A stretch of 64,000 bases of DNA from Chrysogorgia sp. JL179-B06 (Eukaryota > Cnidaria > Anthozoa > Scleralcyonacea > Chrysogorgiidae). Shown piece by piece: positions 16,988 through 31,900 of the stretch (position 1 is the stretch's first letter; each line of letters starts with the position of its first letter). Under the pieces are notes generated by a model, which was not told where the DNA came from, did no database searches, and saw only the letters and a list, made by a program, of their open reading frames with translations. The position numbers and the translations under genes are program-made. The DNA lies in NCBI GenBank assembly GCA_035772405.1, contig JAYKKM010000379.1:643501-707500 (forward strand), given 5' to 3'.

Positions 16988-19900
16988 CAAGTTGTCTTGA
17001 CAAGTTGTCTTGACAAGTTGTCTTGACAAGTTGTCTTGACAAGTTGTCTTGTCTTGACAAGTTGTCTTGACAAGTTGTCTTGACAAGTTGTCTTGTCTTG
17101 ACAAGTTGTCTTGACAAGTTGTCTTGTCTTGACAAGTTGTCTTGTCTTGACAAGTTGTCTTGACAAGTTGTCTTGTCTTGACAAGTTGTCTTGTCTTGAC
17201 AAGTTGTCTTGTCTTGACAAGTTGTCTTGTCTTGACAAGTTGTCTTGTCTTGACAAGTTGTCTTGACAAGTTGTCTTGACAAGTTGTCTTGACAAGTTGT
17301 CTTGTCTTGACAAGTTGTCTTGTCTTGACAAGTTGTCTTGTCTTGACAAGTTGTCTTGTCTTGACAAGTTGTCTTGTCTTGACAAGTTGTCTTGTCTTGA
17401 CAAGTTGTCTTGTCTTGACAAGTTGTCTTGTCTTGACAAGTTGTCTTGTCTTGACAAGTTGTCTTGTCTTGACAAGTTGTCTTGACAAGTTGTCTTGTCT
17501 TGACAAGTTGTCTTGTCTTGACAAGTTGTCTTGTCTTGACAAGTTGTCTTGACAAGTTGTCTTGACAAGTTGTCTTGTCTTGTCTTGACAAGTTGTCTTG
17601 ACAAGTTGTCTTGACAAGTTGTCTTGTCTTGACAAGTTGTCTTGTCTTGACAAGTTGTCTTGTCTTGACAAGTTGTCTTGTCTTGACAAGTTGTCTTGTC
17701 TTGACAAGTTGTCTTGTCTTGACAAGTTGTCTTGACAAGTTGTCTTGACAAGTTGTCTTGACAAGTTGTCTTGACAAGTTGTCTTGACAAGTTGTCTTGA
17801 CAAGTTGTCTTGTCTTGACAAGTTGTCTTGTCTTGACAAGTTGTCTTGTCTTGACAAGTTGTCTTGTCTTGACAAGTTGTCTTGTCTTGACAAGTTGTCT
17901 TGTCTTGACAAGTTGTCTTGACAAGTTGTCTTGTCTTGACAAGTTGTCTTGTCTTGACAAGTTGTCTTGTCTTGACAAGTTGTCTTGACAAGTTGTCTTG
18001 ACAAGTTGTCTTGTCTTGTCTTGACAAGTTGTCTTGACAAGTTGTCTTGTCTTGACAAGTTGTCTTGTCTTGACAAGTTGTCTTGTCTTGACAAGTTGTC
18101 TTGTCTTGACAAGTTGTCTTGTCTTGACAAGTTGTCTTGACAAGTTGTCTTGACAAGTTGTCTTGACAAGTTGTCTTGACAAGTTGTCTTGTCTTGACAA
18201 GTTGTCTTGTCTTGACAAGTTGTCTTGACAAGTTGTCTTGACAAGTTGTCTTGACAAGTTGTCTTGACAAGTTGTCTTGACAAGTTGTCTTGACAAGTTG
18301 TCTTGACAAGTTGTCTTGACAAGTTGTCTTGACAAGTTGTCTTGACAAGTTGTCTTGACAAGTTGTCTTGTCTTGACAAGTTGTCTTGACAAGTTGTCTT
18401 GTCTTGACAAGTTGTCTTGTCTTGACAAGTTGTCTTGTCTTGACAAGTTGTCCTGTCTTGACAAGTTGTCTTGTCTTGACAAGTTGTCTTGTCTTGACAA
18501 GTTGTCTTGTCTTGACAAGTTGTCTTGTCTTGACAAGTTGTCTTGTCTTGACAAGTTGTCTTGTCTTGACAAGTTGTCTTGTCTTGACAAGTTGTCTTGT
18601 CTTGACAAGTTGTCTTGTCTTGACAAGTTGTCTTGACAAGTTGTCTTGACAAGTTGTCTTGTCTTGACAAGTTGTCTTGACAAGTTGTCTTGACAAGTTG
18701 TCTTGACAAGTTGTCTTGACAAGTTGTCTTGACAAGTTGTCTTGACAAGTTGTCTTGACAAGTTGTCTTGACAAGTTGTCTTGACAAGTTGTCTTGACAA
18801 GTTGTCTTGACAAGTTGTCTTCTCTTGACAAGTTGTCTTGACAAGTTGTCTTGTCTTGACAAGTTGTCTTGTCTTGACAAGTTGTCTTGTCTTGACAAGT
18901 TGTCTTGTCTTGACAAGTTGTCTTGTCTTGACAAGTTGTCTTGTCTTGACAAGTTGTCTTGTCTTGACAAGTTGTCTTGTCTTGACAAGTAGTCTTGTCT
19001 TGACAAGTTGTCTTGACAAGTTGTCTTGTCTTGACAAGTTGTCTTGTCTTGACAAGTTGTCTTGTCTTGACAAGTTGTCTTGACAAGTTGTCTTGACAAG
19101 TTGTCTTGTCTTGTCTTGACAAGTTGTCTTGTCTTGACAAGTTGTCTTGACAAGTTGTCTTGACAAGTTGTCTTGTCTTGACAAGTTGTCTTGACAAGTT
19201 GTCTTGACAAGTTGTCTTGACAAGTTGTCTTGACAAGTTGTCTTGACAAGTTGTCTTGACAAGTTGTCTTGACAAGTTGTCTTGACAAGTTGTCTTGACA
19301 AGTTGTCTTGACAAGTTGTCTTGACAAGTTGTCTTGTCTTGACAAGTTGTCTTGACAAGTTGTCTTGTCTTGACAAGTTGTCTTGTCTTGACAAGTTGTC
19401 TTGTCTTGACAAGTTGTCTTGTCTTGACAAGTTGTCTTGTCTTGACAAGTTGTCTTGTCTTGACAAGTTGTCTTGTCTTGACAAGTTGTCTTGTCTTGAC
19501 AAGTTGTCTTGTCTTGACAAGTTGTCTTGTCTTGACAAGTTGTCTTGTCTTGACAAGTTGTCTTGTCTTGACAAGTTGTCTTGTCTTGACAAGTTGTCTT
19601 GACAAGTTGTCTTGACAAGTTGTCTTGTCTTGACAAGTTGTCTTGACAAGTTGTCTTGACAAGTTGTCTTGACAAGTTGTCTTGACAAGTTGTCTTGACA
19701 AGTTGTCTTGACAAGTTGTCTTGACAAGTTGTCTTGACAAGTTGTCTTGACAAGTTGTCTTGACAAGTTGTCTTGACAAGTTGTCTTGTCTTGACAAGTT
19801 GTCTTGACAAGTTGTCTTGTCTTGACAAGTTGTCTTGTCTTGACAAGTTGTCTTGTCTTGACAAGTTGTCTTGTCTTGACAAGTTGTCTTGTCTTGACAA

Positions 19901-22900
19901 GTTGTCTTGTCTTGACAAGTTGTCTTGTCTTGACAAGTTGTCTTGTCTTGACAAGTTGTCTTGTCTTGACAAGTTGTCTTGACAAGTTGTCTTGTCTTGA
20001 CAAGTTGTCTTGTCTTGACAAGTTGTCTTGTCTTGACAAGTTGTCTTGACAAGTTGTCTTGACAAGTTGTCTTGTCTTGTCTTGACAAGTTGTCTTGACA
20101 AGTTGTCTTGACAAGTTGTCTTGTCTTGACAAGTTGTCTTGTCTTGACAAGTTGTCTTGTCTTGACAAGTTGTCTTGTCTTGACAAGTTGTCTTGTCTTG
20201 ACAAGTTGTCTTGTCTTGACAAGTTGTCTTGACAAGTTGTCTTGACAAGTTGTCTTGACAAGTTGTCTTGACAAGTTGTCTTGACAAGTTGTCTTGACAA
20301 GTTGTCTTGACAAGTTGTCTTGACAAGTTGTCTTGTCTTGACAAGTTGTCTTGTCTTGACAAGTTGTCTTGTCTTGACAAGTTGTCTTGTCTTGACAAGT
20401 TGTCTTGTCTTGACAAGTTGTCTTGTCTTGACAAGTTGTCTTGACAAGTTGTCTTGTCTTGACAAGTTGTCTTGTCTTGACAAGTTGTCTTGTCTTGACA
20501 AGTTGTCTTGACAAGTTGTCTTGACAAGTTGTCTTGACAAGTTGTCTTGTCTTGTCTTGACAAGTTGTCTTGACAAGTTGTCTTGTCTTGACAAGTTGTC
20601 TTGTCTTGACAAGTTGTCTTGTCTTGACAAGTTGTCTTGTCTTGACAAGTTGTCTTGTCTTGACAAGTTGTCTTGACAAGTTGTCTTGACAAGTTGTCTT
20701 GACAAGTTGTCTTGACAAGTTGTCTTGTCTTGACAAGTTGTCTTGTCTTGACAAGTTGTCTTGACAAGTTGTCTTGACAAGTTGTCTTGACAAGTTGTCT
20801 TGACAAGTTGTCTTGACAAGTTGTCTTGTCTTGACAAGTTGTCTTGACAAGTTGTCTTGACAAGTTGTCTTGACAAGTTGTCTTGACAAGTTGTCTTGAC
20901 AAGTTGTCTTGACAAGTTGTCTTGTCTTGACAAGTTGTCTTGACAAGTTGTCTTGTCTTGACAAGTTGTCTTGTCTTGACAAGTTGTCTTGTCTTGACAA
21001 GTTGTCTTGTCTTGACAAGTTGTCTTGTCTTGACAAGTTGTCTTGTCTTGACAAGTTGTCTTGTCTTGACAAGTTGTCTTGTCTTGACAAGTTGTCTTGT
21101 CTTGACAAGTTGTCTTGTCTTGACAAGTTGTCTTGTCTTGACAAGTTGTCTTGTCTTGACAAGTTGTCTTGTCTTGACAAGTTGTCTTGACAAGTTGTCT
21201 TGACAAGTTGTCTTGTCTTGACAAGTTGTCTTGACAAGTTGTCTTGACAAGTTGTCTTGACAAGTTGTCTTGACAAGTTGTCTTGACAAGTTGTCTTGAC
21301 AAGTTGTCTTGTCTTGACAAGTTGTCTTGTCTTGACAAGTTGTTGTCTTGTCTTGACAAGTTGTCTTGTCTTGACAAGTTGTCTTGTCTTGACAAGTTGT
21401 CTTGTCTTGACAAGTTGTCTTGTCTTGACAAGTTGTCTTGTCTTGACAAGTTGTCTTGTCTTGACAAGTTGTCTTGTCTTGACAAGTTGTCTTGACAAGT
21501 TGTCTTGTCTTGACAAGTTGTCTTGTCTTGACAAGTTGTCTTGTCTTGACAAGTTGTCTTGACAAGTTGTCTTGACAAGTTGTCTTGTCTTGTCTTGACA
21601 AGTTGTCTTGACAAGTTGTCTTGACAAGTTGTCTTGTCTTGACAAGTTGTCTTGTCTTGACAAGTTGTCTTGTCTTGACAAGTTGTCTTGTCTTGACAAG
21701 TTGTCTTGTCTTGACAAGTTGTCTTGTCTTGACAAGTTGTCTTGACAAGTTGTCTTGACAAGTTGTCTTGACAAGTTGTCTTGACAAGTTGTCTTGACAA
21801 GTTGTCTTGACAAGTTGTCTTGACAAGTTGTCTTGTCTTGACAAGTTGTCTTGTCTTGACAAGTTGTCTTGTCTTGACAAGTTGTCTTGTCTTGACAAGT
21901 TGTCTTGTCTTGACAAGTTGTCTTGTCTTGACAAGTTGTCTTGACAAGTTGTCTTGTCTTGACAAGTTGTCTTGTCTTGACAAGTTGTCTTGTCTTGACA
22001 AGTTGTCTTGACAAGTTGTCTTGACAAGTTGTCTTGTCTTGTCTTGACAAGTTGTCTTGACAAGTTGTCTTGTCTTGACAAGTTGTCTTGTCTTGACAAG
22101 TTGTCTTGTCTTGACAAGTTGTCTTGTCTTGACAAGTTGTCTTGTCTTGACAAGTTGTCTTGACAAGTTGTCTTGACAAGTTGTCTTGACAAGTTGTCTT
22201 GACAAGTTGTCTTGACAAGTTGTCTTGACAAGTTGTCTTGACAAGTTGTCTTGACAAGTTGTCTTGACAAGTTGTCTTGACAAGTTGTCTTGACAAGTTG
22301 TCTTGACAAGTTGTCTTGACAAGTTGTCTTGACAAGTTGTCTTGACAAGTTGTCTTGTCTTGACAAGTTGTCTTGACAAGTTGTCTTGTCTTGACAAGTT
22401 GTCTTGTCTTGACAAGTTGTCTTGTCTTGACAAGTTGTCTTGTCTTGACAAGTTGTCTTGTCTTGACAAGTTGTCTTGTCTTGACAAGTTGTCTTGTCTT
22501 GACAAGTTGTCTTGTCTTGACAAGTTGTCTTGTCTTGACAAGTTGTCTTGTCTTGACAAGTTGTCTTGTCTTGACAAGTTGTCTTGTCTTGACAAGTTGT
22601 CTTGTCTTGACAAGTTGTCTTGACAAGTTGTCTTGACAAGTTGTCTTGTCTTGACAAGTTGTCTTGACAAGTTGTCTTGACAAGTTGTCTTGACAAGTTG
22701 TCTTGACAAGTTGTCTTGACAAGTTGTCTTGACAAGTTGTCTTGACAAGTTGTCTTGACAAGTTGTCTTGACAAGTTGTCTTGACAAGTTGTCTTGTCTT
22801 GACAAGTTGTCTTGTCTTGACAAGTTGTCTTGTCTTGACAAGTTGTCTTGTCTTGACAAGTTGTCTTGTCTTGACAAGTTGTCTTGTCTTGACAAGTTGT

Positions 22901-25900
22901 CTTGTCTTGACAAGTTGTCTTGTCTTGACAAGTTGTCTTGTCTTGACAAGTTGTCTTGTCTTGACAAGTTGTCTTGTCTTGACAAGTTGTCTTGTCTTGA
23001 CAAGTTGTCTTGACAAGTTGTCTTGTCTTGACAAGTTGTCTTGTCTTGACAAGTTGTCTTGTCTTGACAAGTTGTCTTGTCTTGACAAGTTGTCTTGTCT
23101 TGACAAGTTGTCTTGTCTTGACAAGTTGTCTTGACAAGTTGTCTTGACAAGTTGTCTTGACAAGTTGTCTTGACAAGTTGTCTTGACAAGTTGTCTTGAC
23201 AAGTTGTCTTGACAAGTTGTCTTGTCTTGACAAGTTGTCTTGTCTTGACAAGTTGTCTTGTCTTGACAAGTTGTCTTGTCTTGACAAGTTGTCTTGTCTT
23301 GACAAGTTGTCTTGTCTTGACAAGTTGTCTTGACAAGTTGTCTTGTCTTGACAAGTTGTCTTGTCTTGACAAGTTGTCTTGTCTTGACAAGTTGTCTTGA
23401 CAAGTTGTCTTGACAAGTTGTCTTGACAAGTTGTCTTGTCTTGTCTTGACAAGTTGTCTTGACAAGTTGTCTTGTCTTGACAAGTTGTCTTGTCTTGACA
23501 AGTTGTCTTGTCTTGACAAGTTGTCTTGTCTTGACAAGTTGTCTTGTCTTGACAAGTTGTCTTGACAAGTTGTCTTGACAAGTTGTCTTGACAAGTTGTC
23601 TTGACAAGTTGTCTTGTCTTGACAAGTTGTCTTGTCTTGACAAGTTGTCTTGACAAGTTGTCTTGACAAGTTGTCTTGACAAGTTGTCTTGACAAGTTGT
23701 CTTGACAAGTTGTCTTGACAAGTTGTCTTGACAAGTTGTCTTGACAAGTTGTCTTGACAAGTTGTCTTGACAAGTTGTCTTGTCTTGACAAGTTGTCTTG
23801 ACAAGTTGTCTTGTCTTGACAAGTTGTCTTGTCTTGACAAGTTGTCTTGTCTTGACAAGTTGTCTTGTCTTGACAAGTTGTCTTGTCTTGACAAGTTGTC
23901 TTGTCTTGACAAGTTGTCTTGTCTTGACAAGTTGTCTTGTCTTGACAAGTTGTCTTGTCTTGACAAGTTGTCTTGTCTTGACAAGTTGTCTTGTCTTGAC
24001 AAGTTGTCTTGTCTTGACAAGTTGTCTTGTCTTGACAAGTTGTCTTGACAAGTTGTCTTGACAAGTTGTCTTGTCTTGACAAGTTGTCTTGACAAGTTGT
24101 CTTGACAAGTTGTCTTGACAAGTTGTCTTGACAAGTTGTCTTGACAAGTTGTCTTGACAAGTTGTCTTGACAAGTTGTCTTGACAAGTTGTCTTGACAAG
24201 TTGTCTTGACAAGTTGTCTTGACAAGTTGTCTTGACAAGTTGTCTTGTCTTGACAAGTTGTCTTGACAAGTTGTCTTGTCTTGACAAGTTGTCTTGTCTT
24301 GACAAGTTGTCTTGTCTTGACAAGTTGTCTTGTCTTGACAAGTTGTCTTGTCTTGACAAGTTGTCTTGTCTTGACAAGTTGTCTTGTCTTGACAAGTTGT
24401 CTTGTCTTGACAAGTTGTCTTGTCTTGACAAGTTGTCTTGTCTTGACAAGTTGTCTTGTCTTGACAAGTTGTCTTGTCTTGACAAGTTGTCTTGTCTTGA
24501 CAAGTTGTCTTGTCTTGACAAGTTGTCTTGTCTTGACAAGTTGTCTTGTCTTGACAAGTTGTCTTTTCTTGACAAGTTGTCTTGTCTTGACAAGTTGTCT
24601 TGTCTTGACAAGTTGTCTTGTCTTGACAAGTTGTCTTGTCTTGACAAGTTGTCTTGTCTTGACAAGTTGTCTTGTCTTGACAAGTTGTCTTGTCTTGACA
24701 AGTTGTCTTGTCTTGACAAGTTGTCTTGTCTTGACAAGTTGTCTTGTCTTGACAAGTTGTCTTGTCTTGACAAGTTGTCTTGTCTTGACAAGTTGTCTTG
24801 TCTTGACAAGTTGTCTTGTCTTGACAAGTTGTCTTGTCTTGACAAGTTGTCTTGTCTTGACAAGTTGTCTTGTCTTGACAAGTTGTCTTGTCTTGACAAG
24901 TTGTCTTGTCTTGACAAGTTGTCTTGTCTTGACAAGTTGTCTTGTCTTGACAAGTTGTCTTGTCTTGACAAGTTGTCTTGTCTTGACAAGTTGTCTTGTC
25001 TTGACAAGTTGTCTTGTCTTGACAAGTTGTCTTGTCTTGACAAGTTGTCTTGTCTTGACAAGTTGTCTTGTCTTGACAAGTTGTCTTGTCTTGACAAGTT
25101 GTCTTGTCTTGACAAGTTGTCTTGACAAGTTGTCTTGACAAGTTGTCTTGACAAGTTGTCTTGACAAGTTGTCTTGACAAGTTGTCTTGACAAGTTGTCT
25201 TGACAAGTTTTCTTGACAAGTTGTCTTGACAAGTTGTCTTGACAAGTTGTCTTGACAAGTTGTCTTGACAAGTTGTCTTGACAAGTTGTCTTGACAAGTT
25301 GTCTTGACAAGTTGTCTTGACAAGTTGTCTTGACAAGTTGTCTTGACAAGTTGTCTTGTCTTGACAAGTTGTCTTGACAAGTTGTCTTGTCTTGACAAGT
25401 TGTCTTGACAAGTTGTCTTGTCTTGACAAGTTGTCTTGTCTTGACAAGTTGTCTTGTCTTGACAAGTTGTCTTGACAAGTTGTCTTGTCTTGACAAGTTG
25501 TCTTGTCTTGACAAGTTGTCTTGTCTTGACAAGTTGTCTTGTCTTGACAAGTTGTCTTGTCTTGACAAGTTGTCTTGTCTTGACAAGTTGTCTTGTCTTG
25601 ACAAGTTGTCTTGTCTTGACAAGTTGTCTTTCTTGACAAGTTGTCTTGTCTTGACAAGTTGTCTTGTCTTGACAAGTTGTCTTGTCTTGACAAGTTGTCT
25701 TGTCTTGACAAGTTGTCTTGTCTTGACAAGTTGTCTTGTCTTGACAAGTTGTCTTGTCTTGACAAGTTGTCTTGTCTTGACAAGTTGTCTTGTCTTGACA
25801 AGTTGTCTTGTCTTGACAAGTTGTCTTGTCTTGACAAGTTGTCTTGTCTTGACAAGTTGTCTTGTCTTGACAAGTTGTCTTGTCTTGACAAGTTGTCTTG

Positions 25901-28900
25901 TCTTGACAAGTTGTCTTGTCTTGACAAGTTGTCTTGTCTTGACAAGTTGTCTTGTCTTGACAAGTTGTCTTGTCTTGACAAGTTGTCTTGTCTTGACAAG
26001 TTGTCTTGTCTTGACAAGTTGTCTTGTCTTGACAAGTTGTCTTGTCTTGACAAGTTGTCTTGTCTGGACAAGTTGTCTTGTCTCGACAAGTTGTCTTGTC
26101 TCGACAAGTTGTCTTGTCTCGACAAGTTGTCTTGTCTCGACAAGTTGTCTTGTCTTGACAAGTTGTCTTGTCTCGACAAGTTATCTTGTCTTGACAAGTT
26201 GTCTTGACAAGTTGTCTTGACAAGTTGTCTTGACAAGTTGTCTTGACAAGTTGTCTTGACAAGTTGTCTTGACAAGTTGTCTTGACAAGTTTGTCTTGAC
26301 AAGTTGTCTTGACAAGTTGTCTTGACAAGTTGTCTTGACAAGTTGTCTTGACAAGTTGTCTTGACAAGTTGTCTTGACAAGTTGTCTTGACAAGTTGTCT
26401 TGACAAGTTGTCTTGACAAGTTGTCTTGTCTTGACAAGTTGTCTTGACAAGTTGTCTTGACTTGACAAGTTGTCTTCACAAGTTGTCTTGTCTTCACAAG
26501 TTGTCTTGTCTTCACAAGTTGTCTTGTCTTGACAAGTTGTCTTGACAAGTTGTCTTGTCTTGACAAGTTGTCTTGTCTTGACAAGTTGTCTTGTCTTGAC
26601 AAGTTGTCTTGTCTTGACAAGTTGTCTTGACAAGTTGTCTTGACAAGTTGTCTTGACAAGTTGTCTTGACAAGTTGTCTTGACAAGTTGTCTTGACAAGT
26701 TGTCTTGTCTTGACAAGTTGTCTTGACAAGTTGTCTTGTCTTGACAAGTTGTCTTGTCTTGACAAGTTGTCTTGTCTTGACAAGTTGTCTTGTCTTGACA
26801 AGTTGTCTTGTCTTGACAAGTTGTCTTGTCTTGACAAGTTGTCTTGTCTTGACAAGTTGTCTTGTCTTGACAAGTTGTCTTGTCTTGACAAGTTGTCTTG
26901 TCTTGACAAGTTGTCTTGTCTTGACAAGTTGTCTTGTCTTGACAAGTTGTCTTGTCTTGACAAGTTGTCTTGTCTTGACAAGTTGTCTTGTCTTGACAAG
27001 TTGTCTTGACAAGTTGTCTTGACAAGTTGTCTTGACAAGTTGTCTTGACAAGTTGTCTTGACAAGTTGTCTTGACAAGTTGTCTTGACAAGTTGTCTTGA
27101 CAAGTTGTCTTGACAAGTTGTCTTGTCTTGACAAGTTGTCTTGACAAGTTGTCTTGTCTTGACAAGTTGTCTTGACAAGTTGTCTTGTCTTGACAAGTTG
27201 TCTTGTCTTGACAAGTTGTCTTGTCTTGACAAGTTGTCTTGACAAGTTGTCTTGTCTTGACAAGTTGTCTTGTCTTGACAAGTTGTCTTGTCTTGACAAG
27301 TTGTCTTGTCTTGACAAGTTGTCTTGACAAGTTGTCTTGACAAGTTGTCTTGACAAGTTGTCTTGACAAGTTGTCTTGACAAGTTGTCTTGTCTTGACAA
27401 GTTGTCTTGACAAGTTGTCTTGTCTTGACAAGTTGTCTTGTCTTGACAAGTTGTCTTGTCTTGACAAGTTGTCTTGTCTTGACAAGTTGTCTTGTCTTGA
27501 CAAGTTGTCTTGTCTTGACAAGTTGTCTTGTCTTGACAAGTTGTCTTGTCTTGACAAGTTGTCTTGTCTCGACAAGTTGTCTTGTCTTGACAAGTTGTCT
27601 TGTCTCGACAAGTTGTCTTGTCTTGACAAGTTGTCTTGTCTTGACAAGTTGTCTTGTCTTGACAAGTTATCTTGTCTTGACAAGTTGTCTTGACAAGTTG
27701 TCTTGACAAGTTGTCTTGACAAGTTGTCTTGACAAGTTGTCTTGACAAGTTGTCTTGACAAGTTGTCTTGACAAGTTGTCTTGACAAGTTTTCTTGACAA
27801 GTTGTCTTGACAAGTTGTCTTGACAAGTTGTCTTGACAAGTTGTCTTGACAAGTTGTCTTGACAAGTTGTCTTGACAAGTTGTCTTGACAAGTTGTCTTG
27901 ACAAGTTGTCTTGACAAGTTGTCTTGTCTTGACAAGTTGTCTTGACAAGTTGTCTTGTCTTGACAAGTTGTCTTGTCTTGACAAGTTGTCTTGTCTTGAC
28001 AAGTTGTCTTGACAAGTTGTCTTGTCTTGACAAGTTGTCTTGTCTTGACAAGTTGTCTTGTCTTGACAAGTTGTCTTGTCTTGACAAGTTGTCTTGTCTT
28101 GACAAGTTGTCTTGTCTTGACAAGTTGTCTTGTCTTGACAAGTTGTCTTGTCTTGACAAGTTGTCTTGTCTTGACAAGTTGTCTTGTCTTGACAAGTTGT
28201 CTTGTCTTGACAAGTTGTCTTGTCTTGACAAGTTGTCTTGTCTTGACAAGTTGTCTTGTCTTGACAAGTTGTCTTGTCTTGACAAGTTGTCTTGTCTTGA
28301 CAAGTTGTCTTGTCTTGACAAGTTGTCTTGTCTTGACAAGTTGTCTTGTCTTGACAAGTTGTCTTGTCTTGACAAGTTGTCTTGACAAGTTGTCTTGTCT
28401 TGACAAGTTGTCTTGTCTTGACAAGTTGTCTTGTCTTGACAAGTTGTCTTGTCTTGACAAGTTGTCTTGTCTTGACAAGTTGTCTTGACAAGTTGTCTTG
28501 ACAAGTTGTCTTGACAAGTTGTCTTGTCTTGTCTTGACAAGTTGTCTTGACAAGTTGTCTTGACAAGTTGTCTTGACAAGTTGTCTTGACAAGTTGTCTT
28601 GACAAGTTGTCTTGTCTTGACAAGTTGTCTTGTCTTGACAAGTTGTCTTGTCTTGACAAGTTGTCTTGTCTTGACAAGTTGTCTTGTCTTGACAAGTTGT
28701 CTTGTCTTGACAAGTTGTCTTGTCTTGACAAGTTGTCTTGTCTTGACAAGTTGTCTTGTCTTGACAAGTTGTCTTGTCTTGACAAGTTGTCTTGTCTTGA
28801 CAAGTTGTCTTGTCTTGACAAGTTGTCTTGTCTTGACAAGTTGTCTTGTCTTGACAAGTTGTCTTGTCTTGACAAGTTGTCTTGACAAGTTGTCTTGACA

Positions 28901-31900
28901 AGTTGTCTTGTCTTGACAAGTTGTCTTGACAAGTTGTCTTGACAAGTTGTCTTGACAAGTTGTCTTGACAAGTTGTCTTGACAAGTTGTCTTGACAAGTT
29001 GTCTTGACAAGTTGTCTTGACAAGTTGTCTTGACAAGTTGTCTTGACAAGTTGTCTTGACAAGTTGTCTTGTCTTGACAAGTTGTCTTGTCTTGACAAGT
29101 TGTCTTGTCTTGACAAGTTGTCTTGTCTTGACAAGTTGTCTTGTCTTGACAAGTTGTCTTGTCTTGACAAGTTGTCTTGTCTTGACAAGTTGTCTTGTCT
29201 TGACAAGTTGTCTTGTCTTGACAAGTTGTCTTGTCTTGACAAGTTGTCTTGTCTTGACAAGTTGTCTTGTCTTGACAAGTTGTCTTGTCTTGACAAGTTG
29301 TCTTGTCTTGACAAGTTGTCTTGTCTTGACAAGTTGTCTTGTCTTGACAAGTTGTCTTTTCTTGACAAGTTGTCTTGTCTTGACAAGTTGTCTTGTCTTG
29401 ACAAGTTGTCTTGTCTTGACAAGTTGTCTTGTCTTGACAAGTTGTCTTGTCTTGACAAGTTGTCTTGTCTTGACAAGTTGTCTTGTCTTGACAAGTTGTC
29501 TTGTCTTGACAAGTTGTCTTGTCTTGACAAGTTGTCTTGTCTTGACAAGTTGTCTTGTCTTGACAAGTTGTCTTGTCTTGACAAGTTGTCTTGTCTTGAC
29601 AAGTTGTCTTGTCTTGACAAGTTGTCTTGTCTTGACAAGTTGTCTTGTCTTGACAAGTTGTCTTGTCTTGACAAGTTGTCTTGTCTTGACAAGTTGTCTT
29701 GTCTTGACAAGTTGTCTTGTCTTGACAAGTTGTCTTGTCTTGACAAGTTGTCTTGTCTTGACAAGTTGTCTTGTCTTGACAAGTTGTCTTGTCTTGACAA
29801 GTTGTCTTGTCTTGACAAGTTGTCTTGACAAGTTGTCTTGACAAGTTGTCTTGACAAGTTGTCTTGACAAGTTGTCTTGACAAGTTGTCTTGACAAGTTG
29901 TCTTGTCTTGACAAGTTGTCTTGTCTTGACAAGTTGTCTTGTCTTGACAAGTTGTCTTGTCTTGACAAGTTGTCTTGTCTTGACAAGTTGTCTTGTCTTG
30001 ACAAGTTGTCTTGACAAGTTGTCTTGTCTTGACAAGTTGTCTTCTTGTCTTGACAAGTTGTCTTGTCTTGACAAGTTGTCTTGACAAGTTGTCTTGACAA
30101 GTTGTCTTGACAAGTTGTCTTGTCTTGTCTTGACAAGTTGTCTTGACAAGTTGTCTTGTCTTGACAAGTTGTCTTGTCTTGACAAGTTGTCTTGTCTTGA
30201 CAAGTTGTCTTGTCTTGACAAGTTGTCTTGTCTTGACAAGTTGTCTTGACAAGTTGTCTTGACAAGTTGTCTTGACAAGTTGTCTTGACAAGTTGTCTTG
30301 ACAAGTTGTCTTGTCTTGACAAGTTGTCTTGTCTTGACAAGTTGTCTTGTCTTGACAAGTTGTCTTGTCTTGACAAGTTGTCTTGTCTTGACAAGTTGTC
30401 TTGACAAGTTGTCTTGTCTTGACAAGTTGTCTTGTCTTGACAAGTTGTCTTGTCTTGACAAGTTGTCTTGACAAGTTGTCTTGACAAGTTGTCTTGACAA
30501 GTTGTCTTGTCTTGTCTTGACAAGTTGTCTTGACAAGTTGTCTTGTCTTGACAAGTTGTCTTGTCTTGACAAGTTGTCTTGTCTTGACAAGTTGTCTTGT
30601 CTTGACAAGTTGTCTTGTCTTGACAAGTTGTCTTGACAAGTTGTCTTGACAAGTTGTCTTGACAAGTTGTCTTGACAAGTTGTCTTGACAAGTTGTCTTG
30701 TCTTGACAAGTTGTCTTGACAAGTTGTCTTGTCTTGACAAGTTGTCTTGTCTTGACAAGTTGTCTTGTCTTGACAAGTTGTCTTGTCTTGACAAGTTGTC
30801 TTGTCTTGACAAGTTGTCTTGTCTTGACAAGTTGTCTTGTCTTGACAAGTTGTCTTGTCTTGACAAGTTGTCTTGTCTTGACAAGTTGTCTTGTCTTGAC
30901 AAGTTGTCTTGTCTTGACAAGTTGTCTTGTCTTGACAAGTTGTCTTGTCTTGACAAGTTGTCTTGTCTTGACAAGTTGTCTTGTCTTGACAAGTTGTCTT
31001 GTCTTGACAAGTTGTCTTGTCTTGACAAGTTGTCTTGTCTTGACAAGTTGTCTTGTCTTGACAAGTTGTCTTGTCTTGACAAGTTGTCTTGTCTTGACAA
31101 GTTGTCTTGTCTTGACAAGTTGTCTTGTCTTGACAAGTTGTCTTGTCTTGACAAGTTGTCTTGTCTTGACAAGTTGTCTTGTCTTGACAAGTTGTCTTGT
31201 CTTGACAAGTTGTCTTGTCTTGACAAGTTGTCTTGTCTTGACAAGTTGTCTTGTCTTGACAAGTTGTCTTGTCTTGACAAGTTGTCTTGTCTTGACAAGT
31301 TGTCTTGTCTTGACAAGTTGTCTTGTCTTGACAAGTTGTCTTGTCTTGACAAGTTGTCTTGTCTTGACAAGTTGTCTTGTCTTGACAAGTTGTCTTGTCT
31401 TGACAAGTTGTCTTGTCTTGACAAGTTGTCTTGTCTTGACAAGTTGTCTTGTCTTGACAAGTTGTCTTGTCTTGACAAGTTGTCTTGTCTTGACAAGTTG
31501 TCTTGTCTTGACAAGTTGTCTTTTCTTGACAAGTTGTCTTGTCTTGACAAGTTGTCTTGTCTTGACAAGTTGTCTTGTCTTGACAAGTTGTCTTGTCTTG
31601 ACAAGTTGTCTTGTCTTGACAAGTTGTCTTGTCTTGACAAGTTGTCTTGTCTTGACAAGTTGTCTTGACAAGTTGTCTTGACAAGTTGTCTTGACAAGTT
31701 GTCTTGACAAGTTGTCTTGACAAGTTGTCTTGACAAGTTTTCTTGACAAGTTTTCTTGACAAGTTGTCTTGACAAGTTGTCTTGACAAGTTGTCTTGACA
31801 AGTTGTCTTGACAAGTTGTCTTGACAAGTTGTCTTGACAAGTTGTCTTGACAAGTTGTCTTGACAAGTTGTCTTGTCTTGACAAGTTGTCTTGACAAGTT